Shown: positions 46,691 to 57,422 of the stretch, piece by piece
Layout of the letters: each line of letters starts with the position of its first letter
Numbering within the stretch: the stretch's first letter is position 1
Assembly: GCA_030407005.1 (NCBI GenBank)
Contig: JAUDYN010000005.1
Coordinates: 434,001-498,000, forward strand
Length of the DNA: 64,000 bases
Source of the DNA: Desarmillaria ectypa
Taxonomy: Eukaryota > Basidiomycota > Agaricomycetes > Agaricales > Physalacriaceae
Reading direction: 5' to 3'
The notes under the pieces: model-generated
Databases searched by the model: none
Told to the model about the DNA's origin: nothing
What the model saw: only the letters and a program-made list of their open reading frames with translations
Made by a program: the position numbers and the translations under genes

Positions 46691-48221
46691 TCTTACTCAC
46701 ACTCTTTCGTATCTCATTACTTATATCCTTTGTCATTACCTTTCTCGTCTTCCTTCTTTCGTACAGCCATACTAAGAGATTTTATTTCTAGTATAACCGA
46801 AGTCGGAAATTCCCAGATGTTCCAGAAAATGGATACGGTCAGGCCACAGCCTACAGCAGACCTGAACATACACAGCCGACTGTACTTACGAATTAATGGT
46901 TGACCCCCTGTGAGATAGAGTGAGAAGAAGTTCACGAAAATGGCGGTAGATCACTAAGTCTGAGTCGGGTAGCCATTTTACAGCATTTTACCTTTGAAAA
47001 TTGTAATTGATTCACCTAGAGCTAGGCATACTAATAAGTTGCCGGAGCCACCTGCGCCGGAACCGGACCTTTGACAAATATAATTGGGTACTCGCACTCC
47101 AAACCAACCCGGTTCACACTTTCTCAGTATCAATGGAGAATGCGAACAGGGGATACGATGTTCTGATGACTAGACTTTATATCGCACGAATATCTGGGTT
47201 GGAACCTCCATATTCAACGGCGTCTGGCAGTTATGGGTATGTACTCCAAAATTGCTCCAAGGAGCACTCGGCAAACCAGGCCATCTCATCGGTACCAGAT
47301 GCATCAAGTTGATAATAATATCGCATGTTAGATAACACACAATACGTTCTAAGTGTAAATCCTTTCGCATCCACGACAACTCAGGAATGTCCAGACGTGC
47401 TGGATTCAGCAACATGGCCATGCAACCGCTTTTGCGATTGTGACATCACGATAGAACGGTTCTATAAATGTCAAGTTGGGGCGTCCTTGATCCCGACTTG
47501 CGTGTCAAGGACTGATGGGCTTGCGTGTGGTCGATGCATCTGTCTTGGTAAGTACACCATACTTCAATGTATTTATTCGATCTATTCTAAGCCCTGCACA
47601 GCCTTTCGTACCTGGGGCCCATACACAAGCCACTGTGTAAAGTATTGCGGAGAGGGCTGCAGATATCATAAAGGCAGCGAGCGCCTAAATTACGTATAGT
47701 GCACTGTCTAGGAATCTTGTCGGTAGCTTTAAAGTCTACCGTAATATTGTTCTCCTGTGGCACCTGAACCAATGCAGATCACTCTTTTCACTCCCTGTGA
47801 ATTGAATACAGCATTCTCTCTAACACTAGTATCACAAGGCGGGATCAGACCTTTCATTAAGCATAATTCCCTGCCTTCAGCGACAGCAACTGATAGACAA
47901 ATTCAGAATGATCCTTTTTGGTAGCTCATGAAGATATATTAAAACCATAGTGAGCAATAGTGTGCTCGAAGTGACTGACAATTTATGTGCATAGGCAGTT
48001 CCCTTTGCTTTTTTTCGCCTTCAGTTTACGACCTGATGCATATAGACATTTCATCAATTCTAGAGCCGTTTGAACAGAGGAGTTCAAGATAACAAAGGTG
48101 ACGCACAAACTCTTTTAGGTACAGGCAAAATCTAAGCTGTATTCAAGACATAGGATAGGAATTGAGATATGGTACATGGATCCAGGCAGTACAGAAGACG
48201 TAAGATCCTTTCCGAGGCATT
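46691..48221. other. Intergenic region without recognised gene
   Basis: A Cys-rich frame at 47325-47699 on the plus strand has no signal peptide or start context, and other frames are short. The first 200 bases may be the rest of the LTR-like repeat. Confidence 0.4.
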
Positions 48222-50376
48222 TCAGTTCTCCTCGACGCCGTCATTGATCATACTCTCCGAACTACGAAGCTTAAAGGTAACATTGAATTTCGGGGCAAAG
48301 CTACGTGATCGATATCAGCAAAAACGGAAGCACTATGTATTAGCTTGACACACACCTGACCATCGAGTTGGTAAACTCAAGTTTGGTATCGAGAGTGAGC
48401 GGATTCCCAGCCCCGTCAACAGGGTCAGTTATTTCATAAGCCACCAGCAACGATGCCACCATAATCCATACGGTGTCCCGTCCCATGACTGGTCGAAAAC
48501 GTGTCAGTAAATGAGCTTTGGATAATACAATCAGATTTCTACCTCGTCCAGGACAAGCTCGTCTTCCAAAGCCAAAGGCGACATCCATGCCGAGGATGTC
48601 CGAGTTCAGCTCCCCTTTGGTTGTCAGAAACCTCTCTGGAATGAATTTGTCGGTATCGGGACCATAGACCGATTCTTCATGCAACAAAGCCCAAAGGTTA
48701 GGAATCATGATGGATCCTTTCGGGATGTTATAGCCATCGTAAACATCGTCTTCACTGGCGACATGATATACAGCAAAGGGTGTGGCGGGATTCCAACGGA
48801 GTACTTCGTTAACAACGGCATCAACATATGGTATACGCCCGCCAAAGTCATTGAAATCTGGGAGACGTTGACCTTGAAGAGCATCGTCAAGTGCATTCTG
48901 GGCCTTCTTCTGTACTTCGGGGTAAAGAGCCATAGCTAGCGTGAAGGTGGAAAGAATCGCAACGGTCTGCGAGCACAAGATTAGTCAAGGTAGATAATAC
49001 TGGATAACGTGAGCTTACAGTATCGGCTCCTCCTGTAAAAATAGCTCAAGTCAGAACTTAGCAAAACGTGAACAATAATACGTACCAAGGTATGCAATTC
49101 CAAGGACGTTACGCATCGTCTCTATTTCTTGGTCACTGATATCTTCACCGTCTTTCACAGCAGAGAGAAAGCGAGAAGCGGCAGAAGATACTGCCGTCCC
49201 ATTTTCCTACCGTTTATGTGAGCGAGACTTTAGGGTCTTGAAACCTGACGTAGAACTGACCACTTGAGCCTTGACATACTCGTACGGAGCTGTGACGAGA
49301 TCACGCGCGAGAGGCCTCCCTTTGTCCGCTGTGCGTTGGAATGTAGCACCAGGAAACCATTTAGGGATGACCTTCAAGAAAGGGAAGATGTCCACTGGGT
49401 TCCCGAAGTCAGTTTATAACTGTTGCCATTATCGACTAAGATTTAAAATATACCTAGGTAGCCCCCGCGACCAACATCCGCGACAATGGCCATAACTTCT
49501 TCAGGAGTTCGAATAAAGGGATCTTGTGGAGTCTTTGGAGTTATACCATATGTGACGGAGAGAATGGCGTCGCCCGCAGCACTAGATCGAATCAACGCAT
49601 GAACATATGAAAGAAAAAAACAAATAATTTACAGTCGTAACTCCTTCGCGTGATCGGAACTTGTCAACAAGCGCTGCAATAATCGTCTGGCCGCATGAAG
49701 CTCGTGAGCCCTATTCGTGGCCAACGAATTGGTCTCGAACTCCCGGCGGAAGATTTTACGGTGCTCTAAAAATGAATGTGAGAATATTGGCGTGCACCAG
49801 AACGAAACAAAAAACCTTTCCAACGATCATCATAGTTCATGAAAACCATCGCCCACGTTGTACGGATCCTAGTAAGGTCATATGTATCCAACGGGGATCA
49901 AGGCCAACAACGACGTAAACTTACAGATCATTAAGCATAGTAGAACGTGGCCTACGGCAAGACAGCTTCAATTAGGTATGACGGAAGTATGATGTCTTCT
50001 TACCTATCGGAGTACGTGCTTGAACGTTTGGTCAAGAGTCCTTGAATAGAATGCACCGAGTTGAGGATGAACAGTTTGGCTCCAGGAACTCGTAGGCTGA
50101 GCACATCAGAATCTGAAAGGAACAGAACATACTAAGGCATTGACGCGTATGGAGAGGGATGGTCAAGGGCTCACTATACTTTCTACTCCACTCCAAATAC
50201 ACTTTCCATGACTCCTTCGCAGGCAAGTCGAAGATGTTACCAATCAATGGCCATCCACGCGGTCCTGGAGGTGTCCGTTCATGCTTGGGTGAAAGTAGCA
50301 GCGTCGACAAGATAATAGTCACGACTGCAATTCCAACGTAGTGAGGATTAAACGAGGCAGTTTCAATGAAGAGCAT
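48222..50376 (-). CDS. Cytochrome P450 monooxygenase
   Basis: Membrane-anchored P450. The ATG at 50376 starts MLFIETASFNPHYVGIAVVT, an N-terminal anchor, and then TPPGPRGWPLIGNIFDLP. Exon 2 gives SDVLSLRVPGAKLFILNS. Further motifs are GGADT (I helix, about 49030), NEVLRWNPATPFA (ExxR of the K helix, about 48810-48775), FIPERF (about 48640) and the heme loop AFGFGRRACPGRG (about 48570-48540), with the axial Cys present. A last intron (donor within AGGTGTGTGTC near 48355) gives a proper ending MVSFAPKFNVTFKLRSSES and TGA at 48224-48222. It looks intact. It lies 2.3 kb from the terpene synthase on the same strand, so it may oxidise the terpene product. Confidence 0.85.
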
Positions 50377-50805
50377 TGCGATGAAGAAAAAGGCCGCAAA
50401 AACGGGGTAGAAGCTGCGGTCTTTTATTAACTTTCAATGCGAGGGAATGACGCGTGATGGGAGATACCGCTTTCCTCACGATGGTAAGGTTTGTGCACAG
50501 CTGCAGCTGAGTAGCCAGATGCGAGAAACATGGAAGCAGTTATTGTTAGTTGAAGTACGGACCAGCTAGTACCGATGGAGATTCGGTTCGATTCTATGTA
50601 GCCTGGCAGGCCGGCTTTATTACATACTCGTTAGTAGTTCGATATCGGTCACATGCTGTCCTCTCGGACCCGGTACACCTGACATACCCCCTCGTCTTTC
50701 CCCCTTGTGTCTTTATATACCATCTAGGTTCGGAATGATTGTCTTCGCACATTTTTCTTCGGGGCCTGAGTTTCAAAGTCTGAGCTGGCAAACGTCAGGG
50801 ATATC

Positions 50806-51280
50806 ATGATTTTATCCCTTGAATTTGTTCTTCCGGCGGGGCTTTTCCTGGTTGTGGTTTACAACTTCATCAAACGCGAAATTATTTCCTCCTGGGCCGC
50901 CTCCTCTTCCCATCATTGGAAATTTTTTGCAATTGAAAGTAGCAGGCCTTCCGATGGAGGAAGTATTCGCACGGTGGGCCAAAATATATGGTATGTGGCC
51001 TAGTACGTTTTTTCTGTTCTCCTTGAATGATATAATCAGTGGTATTTTTGAAGACAGACGGAACTGCCACACCATCTCTAGTTGCCGATAACCTTTTAGC
51101 CAGGGGTGGTCTCGAAAAAGTGACAGAAAGCGAAGAAGAGGATATCAAGTGTGTTGCAGCGAGCCTTCTCGCTGCTGCTTCCGATACGGTAGGTTCATGT
51201 CTGCATGTGCTGTCGTATTTCATTCTTATTCTCTGTGTAGATGGTTACCGTTCTTAATACAGCATTGTCATGAGAGCGTG
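50806..51280 (+). pseudogene. Cytochrome P450 fragment
   Basis: MILSLEFVLPAGLFLVVVYN is a P450 anchor. The next block, PPGPPPLPIIGNFLQLKVAG, is in another frame (break near 50880-50890). It runs to FARWAKIYG and then jumps to a block just before and in the I helix (RGGLEKVTESEEEDIKCVAA, then ASLLAAASDT), so the substrate-binding middle is missing. After a GTAGGT..TGTAG intron the frame ends quickly. No heme loop. It is a truncated P450, divergent from the intact P450. Confidence 0.75.
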
Positions 51281-51651
51281 ATTAATTTGAGAGGCTCGAA
51301 GTAAGCAGCCGTACGATAATAATTGTGAAAGGAAAACGGATACAAGCCCATTAGAGTTACATCGATGGAACACAAACGCGGGACGCTAATGAGTCACCAG
51401 TGAACTAGTCGGGACGCCCATTATTGTTTTGGACATCCTTGTATATCAATGGGGCACAAGTCCTAGAAAACGATGAGAATAGTCGTTGAAGCCAGGAATA
51501 CGGTAAACACTATACCGAACAATGATACATACGCTCAGGTCGCCACCGTGGTCATTCATATGAAACTGATCAATAGGGAAGTTAAGTTTAGGGAACTTAT
51601 GGAGGCAGACTCGAGGATTTCTAGGAACCGCTGAGAATACTTAGTTAGATA
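51281..51651. other. Intergenic region without recognised gene
   Basis: No coding or repeat signal recognised between the P450 fragment and the LTR-like repeat. Confidence 0.35.
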
Positions 51652-51840
51652 TGTTGGAGGATACCCGTACTGTATGCCCGTATGTTTTCTTTTCGATCGT
51701 CACTCTTTCTTACTTACCTTATATATCTTGTCCTTTCGATCACCTATATAACACTGCCGTGGTTACCCGCATACCTCAGTCATTCTACACTCACTGTGCC
51801 CGACTGAGCCCATGCTTATATCCTTATCCCATTAAGATAT
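51652..51840. mobile_element. LTR-like repeat, copy 2
   Basis: It begins TGTTGGAGGATACCCGTACT and matches 46502-46690 in the same orientation over several blocks. Diverged, with small insertions and deletions. The 3' end is not defined. Confidence 0.5.
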
Positions 51841-52465
51841 GATTACGAGGCATGTTATTTAGTCTTGATGTTCTTGATCGTCTATTGTGGTTTACCAGCA
51901 GTGACCGGTGCGATGCACCATGGTAAGCATACGAGTTCTCAGCTATCTGCAGATACTAGACACGTGAAGCAAGCAATACAACAGACAGACAGATAGACAC
52001 TGTGACACCAAGTAAGTTGATTCGAAATCAACATTACAATGCCACTCCCGCACCGATGAAATCAGCGGCTCCGTTGCCTTCTTTCAGTGAACAAAGGGAG
52101 AAATACTCACATCGGAAAAAAAAGAGAAGGTAGCTCGTAATCTCGTAATGTATCATCATTACCACGATCAACCGACTCGTTGAGAGCTGGTTCGATTTAC
52201 TGCAGCTTTCAATTCGTTTTGGAGAAGCAACCTCGGCTCACCGGTTTACCGCCGTTTCTGATGATTACTCTCTGTCCTAACTTACAGGGAACCCGGAAAT
52301 CGCAGATGACATCGGCTATCGCAAGGCTATCGTGGAACAAAAGTGCTATAATAAGTCAGCTATCATGCATTCCCGCCTGTTTGTATGCACCTTGCTCATG
52401 ATACGACACCCTTCCATTCTCACATACAGCCTCTGTAGTTAGCACAATACATTACCACAACCTCT
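51841..52465. other. Intergenic region without recognised gene
   Basis: Contains a short CAGA/CAGATAGA-type simple repeat near 51980-52000 and nothing else that I can name. Confidence 0.35.
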
Positions 52466-52887
52466 TCTAAACTCCTACAACCAGATAAACTGGATGATCT
52501 TGTGCAAGGATCCACGGCCGAGTCACTTGCCCTCATGAACTTACTAACCAAAGTCAGCAACAGTCCCATCCTCCTCAAAGCTACAGCCAACAAGGAAGGG
52601 GCCAGTGGTGAGCAAGGCGACACCATACGAAAACGTAGTGTAAGGGAAGCACTCAACTGTATTCCTGAGATGGCCCAGCCCGACAACATGTCACTAAGTG
52701 GTCGGTTTCACTTTCTTTGTCTCCACAACGACATTTGTACTAAAAATATAACCAGGAAAGCTGTTGGCTTTGTCTCATCTGCTGGAACATATTAAAGACA
52801 TAAGTTCAGTTTCTATTCCTATGGGATATCCCCCTCAGCCACGCCTCAGACTACGGAAGAGAAATGTGTTCTGGTTTCTCACTACAC
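52466..52887 (+). pseudogene. RDH54 duplicate, left part (low divergence)
   Basis: Matches 40408-40829 of RDH54 almost base for base. I count about a dozen differences, nearly all C-to-T or G-to-A in this copy (for example AAACGCAG to AAACGTAG and GACGACATG to GACAACATG). It keeps the frame through ESLALMNLLTKVSNSPILLK but has no start and stops where the transposon begins, after TCACTACAC. Confidence 0.9.
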
Positions 52888-52937
52888 TGTTGCTCCAATT
52901 GCCGGATTGCCATATGCGGCTGAGCGCATCTTCAACA
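52888..52937 (-). repeat. Copia 3' terminal repeat, 50 bp
   Basis: Read on the plus strand it begins TGTTGCTCC and ends CTTCAACA, with 5-base inverted ends TGTTG..CAACA. The polypurine tract abuts it on the inner side, and the RDH54 match ends exactly at its outer side. Confidence 0.8.
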
Positions 52938-52944
52938 CTCCTCC

Positions 52945-53337
52945 TCAAGATGGCAATAGGCCTAATTCATGAACAAACTTCTCATGCTTGGGTCTCGGCA
53001 ATGCTTTCATAAAAATGTCAGCAACCATTTTGTCGGTGGGGCAATACAATAGTTCAATGACCCCAGATTCTACTTTTTTGCAGACAAAATGATTCTGTAT
53101 GTCAAAGTGCTTTGACCATGTGTGATATTGTGGATCTCTGGCGATGGCAATTGTGGATTGGTTGTCTTCAAATACCAGAGTAGGTTCTTCTTGAATGTAA
53201 CCCAATTCAGCTAAGAAATTGCGATTCCAGATTGCTTGACATGTTGCATGTGCTAGAGCCATGTATTCTACTTCTGTGGACAACAAGGCAATGGTCAACT
53301 GTTTCTTGGATGACCATGTGAATGCTCCACCTCCCAA
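52945..53337 (-). CDS. Copia RNase H domain (relic)
   Basis: Open for 130 codons. FTWSSKKQLTIALLSTEVEY and YMALAHATCQAIWNRNFL match the copia RNase H start (SxKQ..VALSSTEAEYxA), then FEDNQSTIAIARDP and a C-terminal KMVADIFMKALP (usual ADxxTK). This segment has kept its frame better than the rest of the element. Confidence 0.85.
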   Translation of the reverse strand: MGGGAFTWSSKKQLTIALLSTEVEYMALAHATCQAIWNRNFLAELGYIQEEPTLVFEDNQSTIAIARDPQYHTWSKHFDIQNHFVCKKVESGVIELLYCPTDKMVADIFMKALPRPKHEKFVHELGLLPS

Positions 53338-53652
53338 CAGGTAGGTGTAGTCTGAAACTGACTTTCGGTCATCTGGGTTGGATGCGTAATCTGCATCTGT
53401 GTATCTGGCACTGAGAACCTCATGTTCTTTATTGGCTCAGAAGGTGAGCTTTAAGTCCTTAGTTCCAGATAGATACCTAAACACTTGCTTTACAGCTGAC
53501 TAGTGTTTGGGATCTGGGTTATTTGAGAACTGGCTTAACAACTGTATGGCATATGTGATGTTGGGCCATGTGCAAATCATGGTGTACATCAATGAGCTGA
53601 TAGCAGACTGATATCTGCCTTGGATGGTAGGCTCAACATGTTCATCAGCTGG

Positions 53653-54252
53653 TCACTTCTGCAGGGTGACATTAGGATTAAGTGGAGTAGTAACAGGTGA
53701 TGCATTGTGGAGGCTAAAACAGGTGAGTATCCCCTTGATGTATTGTTGCTGGGATAATGAGATAGTGCTATGATCATAGTTCCTCTCTATTTTGATTCCA
53801 ATGATTTTTTTTGGCTCTCTCATATCCTTGATGTTAAATAGCCCTGCTAACTCTCTTTTTACTTTGTCTAGATCCTCAGACATTTCTGCAAAGATCAGCA
53901 GGTTATCAACCCATACAGTCAGAAATACTGTCCTGCTGTTTTGGGCACATTTATAGATGCAATAGTCAACTTTGAGCTTTGAGAATCCAATGGAGATGAG
54001 TTTCCTATTGAATTCACAGTTCCACTCATGTCCTGACTGTTTTAACCCATAAAGAGTCTTGTATAATTTGCAGATGCATCCTGATTCATCATCATAGCCT
54101 GGAGGCTGGTGCATGGATATTTCTTTCTTGAGTTCTCTATTGAGGTAAGCTCCTCTAATGTCCATCTGACTGATTTTGAGATTGTTGATGGCAGCTATAC
54201 CTAGTGCAACATGAACAGATTCAAGACAAACAACTGGTGCAAATGTTTTCAT
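53653..54252 (-). CDS. Copia reverse transcriptase (relic)
   Basis: A 199-codon piece: TFAPVVCLESVHVALGIAAI, MDIRGAYLNRELKKEISMHQ, KTLYGLKQSGHEW and VWVDNLLIFAEMSEDL. The catalytic YVDD-type motif is VDN, so the second aspartate is lost. Upstream and downstream frames are broken by stops. Part of the element at 52888-57422. Confidence 0.85.
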   Translation of the reverse strand: MKTFAPVVCLESVHVALGIAAINNLKISQMDIRGAYLNRELKKEISMHQPPGYDDESGCICKLYKTLYGLKQSGHEWNCEFNRKLISIGFSKLKVDYCIYKCAQNSRTVFLTVWVDNLLIFAEMSEDLDKVKRELAGLFNIKDMREPKKIIGIKIERNYDHSTISLSQQQYIKGILTCFSLHNASPVTTPLNPNVTLQK

Positions 54253-57200
54253 AAAATCAACTCTTGAAATCTGTAAGTAGCCTTATGCTATGAGGCAGGC
54301 TTTATAGCATAAAACTTTTCCATGCTCATCATATTTCTTCATGTAAGTCTATCTGCAGCCTATAGTTTCACATCCCTCTGGTAGATCCTTGAGCTTGTAA
54401 GTCCCTATTTCTCTAATTATTAACATTTTCTCATCTATAGTCTTTTTTCATTCATGCTATTCTGCTGATTCTTATGTTTCTGCAAGGCTTCATGGGAAGT
54501 TGTCATAATTAATGTGCTCATTGTTACTGGCAATATAGCTTTGAGTCATTGCAATGTTTGTTGATTCTGGGGGATGTTCAAATAGGGCCAATGGAGTTCA
54601 TGATAGTGCTGCTTTCCATGCATTGGGGTTGTTGAGCTTGTGGTAGTCGTGATTACTAGTGATATGTGAGGTGCGTCATATTGCTTCTGGTGTTGGCTCA
54701 GGGGTTTCTTTGGTTTCGGGCTGTAGTGATGTGATTTGCTGACTTCCTTCTTCAGCTTCCTTTGGTGATGGCAGATTGTTCATCTCTGCTGCCTCTCCCT
54801 CAAGCCACACATTGTCTGTGCTTTGTTCTATAGTGATGGGCTCAATAAACTTGTAGTTCTGAGATTCTCAGATTGTGCAAAGTTCTGCATCATAGTATTT
54901 GATGACTGTTGCATCCTCTATGAACCTCACAAAGGTATGTTTCTTTGCTTTTCCTGAGTTTTCCCCCAGCTTTGAAAGACTGATTCCTTTCTATTTGATC
55001 TAGACTGCATAACCAAACTCTTGTAGGTGTGAGACATCAGGTTTTCTTTCTGTCCATGCTTCTTCAGGTGTTTTCCTGTCGAGGGCTCATATTGGTGCAT
55101 GATTTCTGATGTATGCTGTATATTCTATTGCTGTCTCCCACAGGAATGATGGTATATTGTTGGCTATCATCATGGCTCATACTAGCTACACTATTAGATG
55201 AGTGTGCATATAGTGCTGGTGTGAGTAGTCATATCTCTTTCTTCTTCAACCATTGTTTTACCTCCCCACTAGTGAGTTTCTTTGCATTGTCAACATGTAA
55301 TATCTTTGGTGTGAATCCATGCTGTGTTTCAATGAAGGTGACATATTCTTTAATCTTCTAGAATGTTTCTGACTTCAATTTCATGAATTTAGGTGTATAT
55401 CACCAGGTTGCATCATCTATAAGTGTGATGTTGTATTTTGACTTCTGCAGAGACTTGACTCAGGCTAGTCTCCAGATGTCACCATGTGTGATTTCCTCTG
55501 GTTTCTCACTTCAATGTTTTACTTCTTATGGGAATAGATGAAGGGTCATTTTGGCTTGAATGCAAGCTTCACATTGACTGAGTGGAGATGAGTTGTTATC
55601 AACTATGAACCCTTCCACCAATTCTTCTCTCTTCAATCATTTTAATCCTGACTTCCCTGGGTGTCCCATGCATTTATGCCAAGCATCCTATATGTTCTTA
55701 TTTTTGGTGTCAGCAATGTTTGACTGTTCTTGTATAGTATTATATGCTCGAGCATCCATCAAATATAAACAGCATGTCTTCTTTCCTTTTACCAGGATTT
55801 TCCTATCCTTTCAGAGAAACTGGACTATGCTATTCTTGAATAAAGCTTCCATACCAGCATTATCAAGCCTGCTGATAGAGATTAGGTTGTTTACAGCATT
55901 TGGTGCATAGAGTATATCTTTCAGTTTGTGAGTGATGGTTTTCCCATTGACTTTGCAGTCTAACAGGACTGTTCTTTAGCCTAGTGCCTGAATGAATGTA
56001 TTTCTGATACCTGCAATGGTCATAGTCTTGAGCAGCTTGAAGTCTATGAAGGTTTCTCAGCAATTGAAGATATGTGAGATTGTTCTGGAGTCAAATAGCC
56101 AGCTGTAAGTGGAGAAATGTGAGTCAAATTGGGGCTTAGACTCTACATTATAAGTGGCTTCAACAATATCATCCTTCACATTTCCTGAATCTTTTGCCTG
56201 ATTAGATATTTCTCTCTTCTTTTTTCTCTGCTTTCTGCCTAGACCTTTTCCTTCTTAGCCACCATCCTTAGACCAACACTGTGCTAATGTGTAGCCTCAC
56301 TTGTGGCAGTTCCAACATTTGACATTATCAGAGACCCTCTCTGATGTGAAGTTCTCTTAGCTGCTTCCACTGCCTGTCTTTCCATTATTGCACTCATATA
56401 TGGCAGCTTCACTTCCACCAGATTTTTCAATCTATTGATGGTTCCCTTTAAGAATGATGGCAATGAACTCATGTGACATGACTGTTGGGTTATTTTCAGT
56501 GAATCCTAAGTATACTGATGTGAACTGATCTCAGGATTCTAATAGTGATGATATGAGCAGTATCAGAAAGTCTTTATTAGTGACAATATTCTCCAGCATG
56601 CTAAGCTCTTCTTGGATTCAGCACATCTTTATAGTGTGCTCAATGATATCTGTGGACTCATTGGCCACAGTGTGGTAAAGACAGTGTCAGTGTGTGAGTA
56701 TTCTCAATTATTCTCTAGCTTCCTTTATTAATTTAAGCTGCAACCACATTTCAGCCAATGTTTTTGCCTCTGCAATGTGTATCATCTGTGAGTTGCTTAA
56801 TGTGAGCTTGATTTGAGTCTGCACTCATTTATCTCCCTCTTCCCACTTTGTGATTTCATCTATTTTTTCCTTAGTTGGTGAATTTGAGTCTGTCAGAATC
56901 AGTTTATTCAATGTTCTATTGACATACTTCAACAGGGCTTGTTCTTGTAGGATCACAGTAATATGATGCTTTCATAGAACCCAGTTGTGCTCCTGGAGTA
57001 GCTTAATATAGAATAATAATAAGAGTATGGTGTCAGACATGATATATGGGAGTGGATTATAGTTCAGTGAGATAATTAATTATGGTGAGTCTTCTGTAGT
57101 TTAGTTAGGGCCAGAGTCTATAATCTGTTGTAAAAGAGTGTGAAATGGAGGTTATGAGTGCAGTGGTAAACTATAAGACTTGACTGTATGAGAGAGGTAG

Positions 57201-57372
57201 AGGAGAATATTAATCTATATTCATGGTGGGCTGGTCTGTCTAGTATATATACTACAAGGTGGGTACTTCTAGAATATACTGTTTCTACTAGTGTCCATGT
57301 CTGACTCATTGCTGAGTGAGCAGACAGGTGATCAAGTCAAGGAAAAGGTGCACAAAGGTTCACATGCTTCAA

Positions 57373-57422
57373 TATTGCTCCAATTGCTGGATTGCTGCAT
57401 GTGGCTGAGCACATCTTCAACA
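57373..57422 (-). repeat. Copia 5' terminal repeat, 50 bp
   Basis: It matches 52888-52937 over all 50 positions with a few C/T and G/A differences (starts TATTGCTCC, ends CTTCAACA). The RDH54 match resumes directly after it. Confidence 0.8.

Larger units (their letters stand above)
52888..57422 (-). mobile_element. Ty1/copia retrotransposon, mutated
   Basis: The element reads right to left: gag-like region (about 57060-56280), protease remnant with WLFDSRTISHI (about 56090), integrase (GCEACIQAKM-like zinc region about 55580, then HVDNAKKLTSGE about 55290), reverse transcriptase (54252-53653) and RNase H (53337-52945). Many in-frame stops fit C-to-T and G-to-A changes, and catalytic residues are affected (VWVDNLL where YVDDLL is expected). 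A purine tract, CTTGAGGAGGAG on the minus strand, lies directly before the 3' repeat. It has identical-length 50-base terminal repeats and sits inside the RDH54 duplicate. No target-site duplication is visible. It is inactive. Confidence 0.88.

Noticed and set aside
47325..47699. Cys-rich plus-strand frame as a possible small secreted protein
   Set aside because: There is no signal peptide and no spacing pattern of a known effector or hydrophobin. Probably chance.
55113..55910. Plus-strand frames rich in Phe/Leu/Ser inside the copia element
   Set aside because: They are antisense to the integrase region, which reads on the minus strand; hydrophobicity reflects the complement of charged codons.
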